Shown: positions 1 to 5,500 of the stretch, one piece after another
Layout of the letters: every line of letters starts with the position of its first letter
Numbering within the stretch: the stretch's first letter is position 1
Source of the DNA: Thermoplasmata archaeon
Lineage (GTDB): Archaea > Thermoplasmatota > Thermoplasmata > Thermoplasmatales > Thermoplasmataceae
Direction of reading: 5' to 3'
DNA length: 8,032 nt
NCBI GenBank assembly: GCA_021806345.1
Contig: JAJZXP010000219.1
Coordinates: forward strand, 1-8,032
Notes under the pieces: generated by a model
Database searches by the model: none
The model's input: only the letters and a program-made list of their open reading frames with translations
Told to the model about the DNA's origin: nothing
Translations under genes and position numbers: made by a program

Positions 1-1479
1 TTTTGAATGATCTGGTAATTTGAATGTGATTGCGTCATCTGAAGAATTGAAGAGAAGAATCAGATCACCTCCTTTCAATGGTCTGTATGTATATTCAAAT
101 TCTTTGGAAGATTTTCCATTGATCCATACCATAAGATGCCTCCTATTTTCATTCTTCCAATCCTCATCTTTTAATTCTGTAAGTTCATTGTTTAGCCATA
201 AAACATCCTTTCTTCCGGTCCCTTCAACAACCCCACCGTCAAAGAAATTCTTTCTCGCGAGAACCGGATTGGATCGCCTCAGCGATATGGCATCTTTCAT
301 GAAACTTTTTATGTCCTTCCATTTGTCTGAATTGGCCCAGTCATACCAATTTAAACTGTTGTCCTGACAGTATGGATTGTTGTTACCGTAATGAGTTGCT
401 CCAATTTCGTCACCACCAAGAATCATCGGGGTTCCCTGAGAGATCATGAGTGACAGAATTAAATTCTTGATGTCCCTTTTTCTTGCCGACTCAATCTCCA
501 AATTGTCTGTCTCTCCTTCAAAACCGTGATTCCAACTATAGTTATCATCAACTCCGCTATTTGGATCTGTTGCATTTGCATCATTATGCTTCTGATTGTA
601 ACTCACCAAATCCCTGAGCGTGAACCCATCGTGGCATGTTACAAAATTTACACTTGAATGGGGCGTTTTTCCCCCCTCATTGTATAGATCAGGTGATCCA
701 GAAAGTCTCGTTGCAAATTCTCCCAACATACCTGAATCCCCTCTCCAGAATTTCCTGATTGAATCCCTGTACTTTCCATTCCATTCTCCCCACTTAACTG
801 GAAAATTTCCAACCTGATATCCTCCCATCCCTATATCCCATGGTTCTGCGATCAATTTTACACCGGATAGTATGGGGTCCTGATGAATTATGTTCATAAA
901 GGGAGACAACATGTTTATACTATAGAGGTTCCTGGCCAGCGTTGACGCTAGATCGAATCTGAATCCGTCAACCTGCATTTCCTGTGCCCAGTACCTTAAG
1001 CTATCCATTATCATCTGCAGAACTTGTGGATGGCTAACATTCAGAGAATTCCCTGTACCCGTGAAATCCACATAATTACTCGCGTTATTCGGATCCAGAA
1101 AATAGTATGTCTTATTATCTATTCCACGGAAAGAGAGCATAGGTCCCATCTGATTTCCCTCCGCGGTATGATTATATACAACGTCAAGTATGACTTCTAT
1201 TCCGTTTGAATGGAGGTTGAATATCATATCCTTAAATTCCTTAACCGGGTTGTGCTCTGCTCGCGAATAACTAATATCTGGAGAGAAGTATCCAATCGTA
1301 TTGTATCCCCAGTAATTCGAAAGCCCATTGTCTACCAGCATTTTGTCGTCGACGTGCTGTTGGATTGGCATTAACTCAACTGCAGTAATTCCAAGATCTT
1401 TTAGGTAATTGATCATTTTTTGAGATCCTAAGGCAGAAAACGTTCCCCTGTCTGTCTCTTGTATCTCTTCCCTGAGCAT
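1..1479 (-). CDS. treX: Glycogen debranching enzyme (GlgX/TreX type), catalytic part, partial at left edge
   Basis: This is the GH13 catalytic barrel and start of the C-terminal beta domain of the same enzyme. It is open without a stop from the frameshift to the window edge. Numbering the joined protein (about 662 residues visible), the four conserved regions are present: DVVYNH (268-273), GFRFD with nucleophile Asp345, EPWD with acid/base Glu381, and VTCHD with Asp453. The spacings 36 and 72 between these three residues equal those I recall for Sulfolobus TreX (Asp363, Glu399, Asp471), a protein of about 718 residues. By that comparison roughly 40-50 C-terminal residues lie beyond position 1. 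The LGGDE and NPYCQDN motifs of the family are also intact. The ATG at 1479 lies just after the frameshift and would be the first start available for separate translation, but a product from there would lack the N-domain and the first barrel strand, so a separate subunit is unlikely. Intact catalytic residues argue against old decay. Confidence 0.85.
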   Translation of the reverse strand, partial: MLREEIQETDRGTFSALGSQKMINYLKDLGITAVELMPIQQHVDDKMLVDNGLSNYWGYNTIGYFSPDISYSRAEHNPVKEFKDMIFNLHSNGIEVILDVVYNHTAEGNQMGPMLSFRGIDNKTYYFLDPNNASNYVDFTGTGNSLNVSHPQVLQMIMDSLRYWAQEMQVDGFRFDLASTLARNLYSINMLSPFMNIIHQDPILSGVKLIAEPWDIGMGGYQVGNFPVKWGEWNGKYRDSIRKFWRGDSGMLGEFATRLSGSPDLYNEGGKTPHSSVNFVTCHDGFTLRDLVSYNQKHNDANATDPNSGVDDNYSWNHGFEGETDNLEIESARKRDIKNLILSLMISQGTPMILGGDEIGATHYGNNNPYCQDNSLNWYDWANSDKWKDIKSFMKDAISLRRSNPVLARKNFFDGGVVEGTGRKDVLWLNNELTELKDEDWKNENRRHLMVWINGKSSKEFEYTYRPLKGGDLILLFNSSDDAITFKLPDHSK

Positions 1480-1985
1480 TGTAAACCCTTTACGTGGGTT
1501 TCATAGATAACAGTATCATTCCACCTTCTCTCAGGTTTTCCAATATCCTGCCAGTCGTAACTGTCACTTACTACGATGGACTTTGGAACATATGGAGTGC
1601 TATCAGAATTATCTGACACTGAAGGATCGGAGAACCTGTAAGGAAATATGCTCTCGTGCCATTTGATTTTGGAGTTCAATTGTTTAGCATAGGGGTCTAC
1701 TAGCAGTTTGTTTGGATTGAATCTGTTTCCACTTCCATTGAAATTTGGCCCATCCACGTAGTATCCATATAGCTGCCCTTGCCCGATGCCTGATACTTCA
1801 CAATGCCATACATTAGCATCCTTCTCCTTCAATTCAATCAATTCATATGGGGACGATGTGTTGGTATTTTTAAAGAGGGCGAGAGTTACCTTAGTGGCAT
1901 TTTCTGAATAAAGAGAGAAATTTGTTCCCTGCGAGGTTATGGTCGATCCAAGAGGATAAAATCTTCCTTCGGACACTATACCCAT
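1428..1985 (-). CDS. treX: Glycogen debranching enzyme (GlgX/TreX type), N-terminal fragment before a frameshift
   Basis: This 185-codon frame encodes the N-terminal part of a GH13 debranching enzyme, which hydrolyses alpha-1,6 branches of glycogen or maltodextrin in the cytoplasm. Residues 1-100 look like the CBM48/isoamylase N-domain: the PLGST, GTNFSLYSENATKVTLALF and YGYYVDGP segments match the family pattern. Around residues 150-167 the barrel begins (RWNDTVIYETHVKG). After Gly167 the reading becomes unlike the family (LQCSGKRYKRQ...) and stops after 18 more codons. The family sequence continues at once in the -1 frame, so the true protein is joined there. The ATG at 1985 is the natural start, because the conserved N-domain begins right after it. 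No Shine-Dalgarno precedes it, and a TATA-like box about 26 bp upstream suggests leaderless translation. The family call is secure; TreX versus GlgX naming is less so. The frameshift may be an error, recent decay or programmed. Confidence 0.85.
   Translation of the reverse strand: MGIVSEGRFYPLGSTITSQGTNFSLYSENATKVTLALFKNTNTSSPYELIELKEKDANVWHCEVSGIGQGQLYGYYVDGPNFNGSGNRFNPNKLLVDPYAKQLNSKIKWHESIFPYRFSDPSVSDNSDSTPYVPKSIVVSDSYDWQDIGKPERRWNDTVIYETHVKGLQCSGKRYKRQTGERFLP
1482..1488 (-). other. Frameshift point in the debranching gene, within a GGGTTTA slippery heptamer
   Basis: On the minus strand the codons read GTA AAG GGT TTA CAA. The last G of AAG plus GGT TTA forms G_GGT_TTA, in the correct phase for a canonical X_XXY_YYZ minus-1 slippery site. 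Slipping back one base after TTA gives ACA ATG CTC, so the protein reads VKGLTMLREE, which fits the family pattern VKGFT. The same result would follow if one T had been lost from an original GGTTTTACA, whether by mutation or by a homopolymer sequencing error. I see no strong stem-loop just downstream to stimulate frameshifting. Confidence 0.8.
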
Positions 1986-2006
1986 AGGGGCGTAATTTGA
2001 TGATGA

Positions 2007-2014
2007 ATTAAGAC
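2007..2014 (-). promoter_or_regulatory. Candidate TATA box of the debranching gene
   Basis: The minus strand reads GTCTTAAT here with an A-rich stretch (GAAAA) just upstream that could act as BRE. Its centre is about 26 bp before the ATG at 1985, the distance expected for a leaderless archaeal transcript. The match to the TTTAWATA consensus is partial. An alternative AT-rich element (CAATAAAAA) lies around 2036-2044 and would give a leader of about 30 nt. Confidence 0.3.
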
Positions 2015-2202
2015 TTTTCTAAGGTTACCGAGTTTTTATTGTTTTTCAAAATCTCCTGAAAAATCAATATGAGAATCAGTTAATTCATTTGAAAGATTTG
2101 TATCTAGAAGATTAGGGGTGCATTTTGTCCCTAAAACGCTTGAACCCAATGCGACTAAGCTTGTAATAGAACTAAGTTTAGAGAATGGCTGATAATGCAA
2201 GT

Positions 2203-2216
2203 CAATGATATCATTG
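2203..2216. repeat. Perfect 14-bp palindrome CAATGATATCATTG
   Basis: The sequence is identical to its own reverse complement. It lies near the middle of the divergent region, about 205 bp from the citrate synthase start and 218 bp from the debranching start. A homodimeric regulator could bind it, but it is far from both promoters, and a palindrome of this length can arise by chance in a window of this size. Confidence 0.3.
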
Positions 2217-2371
2217 CGGAGAATACTGTACCGGCTGGCATTTTGGAAACTTACTGGAGGTAGCCTATTGAAGTGGAAATCTTATTTAAGTTGCAAGCTA
2301 CAATAAAAAACACTGCAGATATGAAAATAATCGAAGTTATATTTTTTGAACAAGATTTAACGATGGATTCC

Positions 2372-2381
2372 GCATATAAAT
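2372..2381 (+). promoter_or_regulatory. Candidate TATA box of citrate synthase
   Basis: GCATATAAAT is the best TATA-like element upstream of citrate synthase. With a usual spacing of about 25 bp, transcription would start near 2402-2405, leaving a leader of about 17-20 nt before the ATG at 2422. No Shine-Dalgarno is visible in that leader (TCATTATAACCATAT). Confidence 0.4.
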
Positions 2382-2421
2382 CCTTAACAAAAAAATAAGT
2401 ATTCACTCATTATAACCATAT

Positions 2422-3576
2422 ATGACAGAGACAAATGTTGTAGTAAGCAAGGGGCTTGAGGGCATTTTCATTTCAGATACTACACTGTGTAAAATTGATG
2501 GCGCCAAGGGAAAACTTTGGTACAGGGGTTACCCTATTGAAGTACTTGCAGAAAAATCTAATTACGAAGAGGTTGCATACCTCCTACTTTACGGCAAAAT
2601 GCCAACAAAACAAGAGCTAGAGACCTTTTCAGGAAAGTTGAAATCTGAAAGGCAAGTTTCGGGAGAGATTAAGAAGATTATTAGGACTTTCTCTGGAAAA
2701 GCACACCCTAATGATGTCCTAAGAACATGTGTTTCGGCTCTTTCCACATATGATGAGGATATGACAGATAGAAGCAAAATTGCCAATCTCCAGAGAGCAA
2801 TTAAGCTAATAGCGAAAATGCCGACAATAGTTGCAATGATAGGGAGACAGAATAGGGGCCAAGAACTGATTGAACCGAGAGATGACCTAAATCATACATC
2901 TAATTTTCTTTACATGCTGAATGGAAAAATCCCGGATAGGGATTCTGCCAAACTTATTGAACTAATGTTCATATTGCACGCAGAGCACGGAAGCAATGCC
3001 TCAACTTTTTCCACACTGGTGACCGGTTCAACGCTTGCGGATGTGTATTCTGCAGTTGTATCTGGAATATCAACACTAAGGGGTCCGCTACACGGAGGCG
3101 CTGATGAAGCTGCACTTAACATGATGAAGGCAATAGGGGAACCTGACAATACTGAATCATATATAGAAGATGCACTGGAGGGCAAGCAGAAGATTATGGG
3201 ATTTGGTCACAGGGTATACAAGGCGTATGATCCGAGGGCAAAGGTAGTCTACAATTACCTGAAATCCTTCATGAAATCAACCTCTGACCAGCAGGTTGAA
3301 AAACTTCTGGAAATTGCAATAAGGGCAGAGAAATTAATGGAAGAGAAGTTGAGCAAAACTAAGGGAATATGGCCGAACATCGATTTCTTTGCAGGACCAT
3401 TATATACTGCCATGGAAATTCCGAGCGATCTGTTTACACCAATCTTTGCCTCGTCAAGAATGGCAGGATGGACAGCTCATCTTTTTGAATATTGGGAAAA
3501 TAACAGAATTTTCAGACCGCTTGACAACTACGTAGGTAAATTGGATCTTGAATATGTTGATATATCAAAAAGATAG
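2422..3576 (+). CDS. gltA: Citrate synthase
   Basis: The enzyme condenses acetyl-CoA with oxaloacetate to citrate, the entry step of the citric acid cycle in the cytoplasm. The 384-residue length is typical of the small archaeal and Gram-positive type II-like enzymes; I recall the Thermoplasma acidophilum enzyme as 385 residues. The catalytic triad is visible as His224 (PLHGGADE), His263 (GFGHRVYK) and Asp321 (NIDFF), in positions matching the Thermoplasma residues. Substrate-binding segments include HAEHGSNASTF (186-196), YDPRAK with Arg272, SSRMAGW with Arg346 and FRP with Arg365. The start fits the usual short N-terminus leading into SKGLEGI. It is transcribed alone, divergent from the debranching gene and convergent with the hydrolase gene, with abutting stop codons. 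Some archaeal members also act as 2-methylcitrate synthase; the sequence alone does not exclude that, but citrate synthase is the better call. Confidence 0.96.
   Translation: MTETNVVVSKGLEGIFISDTTLCKIDGAKGKLWYRGYPIEVLAEKSNYEEVAYLLLYGKMPTKQELETFSGKLKSERQVSGEIKKIIRTFSGKAHPNDVLRTCVSALSTYDEDMTDRSKIANLQRAIKLIAKMPTIVAMIGRQNRGQELIEPRDDLNHTSNFLYMLNGKIPDRDSAKLIELMFILHAEHGSNASTFSTLVTGSTLADVYSAVVSGISTLRGPLHGGADEAALNMMKAIGEPDNTESYIEDALEGKQKIMGFGHRVYKAYDPRAKVVYNYLKSFMKSTSDQQVEKLLEIAIRAEKLMEEKLSKTKGIWPNIDFFAGPLYTAMEIPSDLFTPIFASSRMAGWTAHLFEYWENNRIFRPLDNYVGKLDLEYVDISKR
3567..3571 (-). terminator. T5 tract, possible terminator of the hydrolase gene
   Basis: On the minus strand a run of five T (CTTTTTG) follows the hydrolase stop by 5 bp. 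It lies within the last codons of citrate synthase. It is short, so the call is tentative. Confidence 0.3.
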
Positions 3577-4218
3577 TTAATAGAGAGTTCCATTTTTTAA
3601 AATATTTCGAATGTAGACATTATTTAAAATTTCAAATCTTATATCTGAGTTCTCACCATGACCTGGATATATTCTTGTCTTTTCTTTGTAAGAAAGGATT
3701 ATTTTTAGACTTTTAATTAAATCCTCCTCGTTTCCACCAATATCAGACCTACCAATAGATAGTCTGAAAAGTGTATCACCGGTTAGCATGAATCCATCCC
3801 CCAATATGATTGAGCTGCCTGGGGTATGCCCTGGAGTTTCCATCAGAGTGATAATATGCTCCCCGATTTTAAGTTCCTTTTTACCACTCCAATATTCAAA
3901 TTTTTGAGGCATATCTAATTTTAGCCCTGGAATGAAATATTCTGGATCGTACTTTTTACTATTGATTAGCTCTTTTTCATTTTTGTTTATCAGCAGTGGT
4001 ATGTCAAAGTGTTTCTGTAATTCAGAAACTGATAGTATATGGTCAAAATGCCCGTGAGTTGCTATTATTCCTCTTATCTCCAATTTTCCTTCATTAACCT
4101 CGGAAATTATCTTTTCTGGATTTCCCCCAGCATCTATTATGTAACAGTCCCTTTCACTTGAAAGGATGTAACAGTTTGTCATAAGAGGTCCGACTGTTAC
4201 TTTTCTAATTTTTAACAT
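3577..4218 (-). CDS. Metallo-beta-lactamase-fold hydrolase, glyoxalase II-like
   Basis: The product has the full set of metal ligands of the glyoxalase II branch of the metallo-beta-lactamase fold. Numbering from the upstream TTG at 4224, they are H57-G-H59-F-D61-H62 (THGHFDH), H133 (PGHTPG), D150 (TGDTLF) and H189 (YPGHG). Such proteins usually bind two metal ions and hydrolyse thioesters such as hydroxyacylglutathione, or related substrates. Archaea generally lack glutathione, so the real substrate is unknown. The usual VGPLMTNCYI opening is present. I prefer the ATG at 4218 (213 residues) over the in-frame TTG two codons upstream, since it leads straight into KIRKVTVGPL and no Shine-Dalgarno supports the TTG. 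The C-terminal glutathione-binding domain of classic glyoxalase II is absent, so it is a short family member. It faces citrate synthase with no gap and diverges from the disulfide oxidoreductase gene. Confidence 0.88.
   Translation of the reverse strand: MLKIRKVTVGPLMTNCYILSSERDCYIIDAGGNPEKIISEVNEGKLEIRGIIATHGHFDHILSVSELQKHFDIPLLINKNEKELINSKKYDPEYFIPGLKLDMPQKFEYWSGKKELKIGEHIITLMETPGHTPGSSIILGDGFMLTGDTLFRLSIGRSDIGGNEEDLIKSLKIILSYKEKTRIYPGHGENSDIRFEILNNVYIRNILKNGTLY
3593..3598 (+). terminator. T6 tract, likely terminator of citrate synthase
   Basis: A run of six T lies 17 bp after the citrate synthase stop. Archaeal RNA polymerase commonly terminates at oligo-T on the non-template strand. The tract lies inside the 3' end of the opposing hydrolase gene, because there is no intergenic space between the two genes. 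Confidence 0.45.
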
Positions 4219-4245
4219 TTTCAATGATCTGGTTATATCAAGGGG

Positions 4246-4253
4246 AATTTAAC
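4246..4253 (-). promoter_or_regulatory. Candidate TATA box of the hydrolase gene
   Basis: The minus strand reads GTTAAATT, centred about 31 bp before the ATG at 4218. This would place the transcript start within a few bases of the start codon. A second TATA-like element (GATATAAC, 4232-4239) is too close to the ATG unless translation starts further in. Confidence 0.3.
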
Positions 4254-4403
4254 GATTACCACAGAAATGATATTGATAAATTTAGTCAGAGGTTCCTTGA
4301 CCACTGAAATGAGATACTTATCATGTGGTGTGGAGTGAACAGCGTCTGTTGTGGAATTTACCAATTCTTGGGTAAGGTAACACTGATTCAAATGATCAAG
4401 ACA

Positions 4404-4411
4404 TTTTAATA
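4404..4411 (+). promoter_or_regulatory. Candidate TATA box of the disulfide oxidoreductase gene
   Basis: TTTTAATA is centred about 25 bp before the ATG at 4432, which predicts a leaderless transcript. There is no Shine-Dalgarno between it and the start codon, in agreement with that. Confidence 0.45.
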
Positions 4412-4431
4412 AGAAATTAACATCATAATTT

Positions 4432-5091
4432 ATGCCACTGATAAATGATGAATACAGGCAGAAATTAACGGAACAATTCAATAAAACATTGAAAGATGAG
4501 GTTACACTTCAACTATTCAAGGATGAGGATTCAAATTGCAGATATTGCCAGGATACAGAACAGTTGCTCAGGGAACTAAGCGAACTGAGCGATAAAATTA
4601 ATGTGGAAGTGAAAACAGTAAAAGATGAACAGGCTAAGAAATATGACATTAAGAAAGGACCAGTAATAATTCCAAAATCAAAGCATTTCACCTCAGGTAA
4701 CGCGAGGTATTATGGAATTCCTTCAGGGTATGAATTCAGATCTATCATCGAAGATATTGAATCATTTTCAACAGGAAACATTGAATTAAAACCATCTACT
4801 ATCGAAAAGCTGAAGGAAGTTGACAAACCTGTAAATTTAAGGGTGTTTATAACGCCAACCTGTCCTTACTGTCCGTCGGCTGTGGTGATGGCCCATAAAT
4901 TTGCCATGGTCAACTCAATGATTACAGGAGACATGGTTGAATCATATGAGTTTAACCAGGAGGCAGAGGAAGCCGCAGTGTCTAGCGTGCCTCATACACA
5001 GATAAGCAACGTAGATGAACCTTTAATTGGCGCTCAGTCGGAAGAAATATTTTTGGAGCAGGTGTTATTCTCCGCAAACTCAGTAAATTGA
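4432..5091 (+). CDS. Protein disulfide oxidoreductase (PDO), two thioredoxin folds
   Basis: PDOs are cytoplasmic glutaredoxin-like proteins with two tandem thioredoxin folds that form, reduce or rearrange protein disulfides. They are common in thermophilic archaea. The 219-residue length is close to the family norm. Each half has an active site: CRYC at 36-39 in the N-domain and CPYC at 144-147 in the C-domain, the latter in the typical TPTCPYCPSAV setting. The Pro after the glycine in KKGPVII (77) and the Pro in SVPHTQI (187) are in the places of the cis-prolines beside the active sites. The family segment RYYGIPSGYEF (92-102) joins the halves. The start MPLINDEYRQKL resembles other PDO N-termini. 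It is expressed from its own promoter and ends before a T6 tract. Both CXXC sites are intact, so a full redox function is expected. Its partner (thioredoxin reductase-like) is not in the window. Confidence 0.94.
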   Translation: MPLINDEYRQKLTEQFNKTLKDEVTLQLFKDEDSNCRYCQDTEQLLRELSELSDKINVEVKTVKDEQAKKYDIKKGPVIIPKSKHFTSGNARYYGIPSGYEFRSIIEDIESFSTGNIELKPSTIEKLKEVDKPVNLRVFITPTCPYCPSAVVMAHKFAMVNSMITGDMVESYEFNQEAEEAAVSSVPHTQISNVDEPLIGAQSEEIFLEQVLFSANSVN

Positions 5092-5093
5092 AC

Positions 5094-5099
5094 TTTTTT
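5094..5099 (+). terminator. T6 tract after the PDO gene
   Basis: Six T start 2 bp after the PDO stop codon (TGA, 5089-5091), a likely oligo-T terminator. The tract runs directly into TATATA, so the same bases could also serve as part of a promoter for the next operon. Confidence 0.4.
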
Positions 5100-5104
5100 A
5101 TATA
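5097..5104 (+). promoter_or_regulatory. Possible distal TATA box (TTTATATA) of the SCP2 operon
   Basis: This is an exact match to the archaeal TATA consensus. It would start transcription near 5126-5129, giving a leader of about 32-35 nt before the SCP2 ATG. That leader has no Shine-Dalgarno, which weakens the case compared with the proximal box at 5134-5141. Confidence 0.25.
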
Positions 5105-5128
5105 CCAAAATAATATTAATAATACCAA
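5102..5128 (+). repeat. Direct repeat ATACCAA, two copies 20 bp apart
   Basis: ATACCAA occurs at 5102-5108 and 5122-5128, about two helical turns apart. The copies lie just upstream of the proximal TATA box of the SCP2 operon. Similar flanking bases (ATAA) follow both. This is a possible operator or activator site, but the AT-rich context makes chance similarity quite possible. Confidence 0.25.
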
Positions 5129-5133
5129 TAAGA

Positions 5134-5141
5134 CTTTAATA
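5134..5141 (+). promoter_or_regulatory. Candidate proximal TATA box of the SCP2 operon
   Basis: CTTTAATA is centred about 24 bp before the SCP2 ATG at 5161, which fits leaderless transcription. It resembles the TTTTAATA box of the PDO gene in both sequence and distance. Confidence 0.45.
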
Positions 5142-5160
5142 CGCGAAATCATCCAAGATT

Positions 5161-5496
5161 ATGTCTTCTAAAGAAATTTTAGAAAAAATGATTGGTAAAT
5201 ATAAGGAGGATCAGGAGGTTAAAAAAGAGATTGCTGGCATGAACAAAACATTCCAGTTTTCACCGAGTGATGGTTCTCCATATTTTATATCCATTTCAAA
5301 TGGGAAAATAGAGATTAAGGATGGATTAGAACCAAAACCAACAACTACAATCACTGCAAAAGAAGAAACACTTACGGATTTATTCAACGGAAAAATTGAT
5401 CCTGTGATGTCATATATGACTGGAAAGCTAAAAATAAGTGGAGACTTGATGAGTGCAACCAAGATAACAGGTTTGGTTAAAAAGTTAAGAGAGTGA
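5161..5496 (+). CDS. SCP2 sterol-carrier-family protein, stand-alone
   Basis: The 111-residue product is a single SCP2 domain, a small alpha/beta fold with a hydrophobic tunnel that in other organisms binds fatty acids, acyl-CoA or other lipids. Family traits are the N-terminal helix, the FISISNGKIEIKDG strand pair, the PTTTITAKEETLTDLFNG segment and the diagnostic MTGKLKISGD at about residues 85-94, followed by a C-terminal helix ending KITGLVKKLRE. There is no signal peptide or membrane segment, so it should be cytosolic. The next gene starts 4 bp after its stop, and its 3' end carries that gene's probable ribosome binding site. The pairing with a 3-hydroxyacyl-CoA dehydrogenase/enoyl-CoA hydratase suggests it handles acyl-CoA or lipid substrates for that enzyme; this is inference. 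An unusually strong GGAGG-rich stretch at 5205-5219 lies inside the gene, with no fitting start after it. Confidence 0.88.
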   Translation: MSSKEILEKMIGKYKEDQEVKKEIAGMNKTFQFSPSDGSPYFISISNGKIEIKDGLEPKPTTTITAKEETLTDLFNGKIDPVMSYMTGKLKISGDLMSATKITGLVKKLRE

Positions 5497-5498
5497 TA
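5489..5498 (+). promoter_or_regulatory. Weak ribosome binding site for the TTG start at 5501
   Basis: GAGAGTGATA contains GTGAT, which can pair with the 3' end of archaeal 16S rRNA, with the register fitting the TTG at 5501. It overlaps the SCP2 stop codon. This supports translation of the second gene from the polycistronic mRNA and favours the TTG over the GTG at 5516. Confidence 0.4.
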
Positions 5499-5500
5499 CC

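Larger units (their letters stand above)
1986..2421. other. Divergent intergenic region, no convincing gene
   Basis: This 436-bp stretch separates the debranching gene from citrate synthase. It contains candidate promoters at both ends, a perfect 14-bp palindrome at 2203-2216, and two short plus-strand open stretches in different frames: 2073-2189 (39 codons, no ATG start) and 2195-2263 (ATG, 22 codons and a stop). These read like plausible protein (for example GVHFVPKTLEPNATKLVIEL) but I cannot assign them to a family. A decayed gene remnant is possible. I see no tRNA or rRNA-like structure here. Confidence 0.5.
4225..4431. other. Divergent promoter region between hydrolase and PDO genes
   Basis: This 207-bp stretch holds the candidate TATA boxes of both flanking genes. 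Two weak inverted repeats are visible: TTACC (4358-4362) with GGTAA (4371-4375), and AACAG (4338-4342) with CTGTT (4346-4350). I see no tRNA or convincing small RNA, and no supported protein gene. Confidence 0.4.

Noticed and set aside
20..1209. Several plus-strand open frames on the left side (20-367, 620-817, 1024-1209)
   Set aside because: They lie antisense to the debranching enzyme, whose conserved motifs prove the minus-strand frame is the coding one.
4286..4302. tRNA T-arm-like GGTTC stretch
   Set aside because: No acceptor, D or anticodon arms can be placed around it, and the hairpin has mismatches or a loop that is too small.
4264..4387. Possible C/D box small RNA with ATGATA and CTGA elements
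   Set aside because: The boxes are imperfect and the distance between the internal and terminal boxes (about 75 nt) is far too long for archaeal C/D RNAs.
4233..4481. Minus-strand 82-codon open frame across the region between hydrolase and PDO genes
   Set aside because: It starts with TTG inside the 5' end of the well-supported PDO gene, covers both candidate promoters, and its residues show no recognisable family.
5205..5219. Strong GGAGG-rich Shine-Dalgarno-like stretch inside the SCP2 gene
   Set aside because: No start codon follows at suitable spacing; the in-frame ATG at 5239 is too far and would remove the first SCP2 helix.
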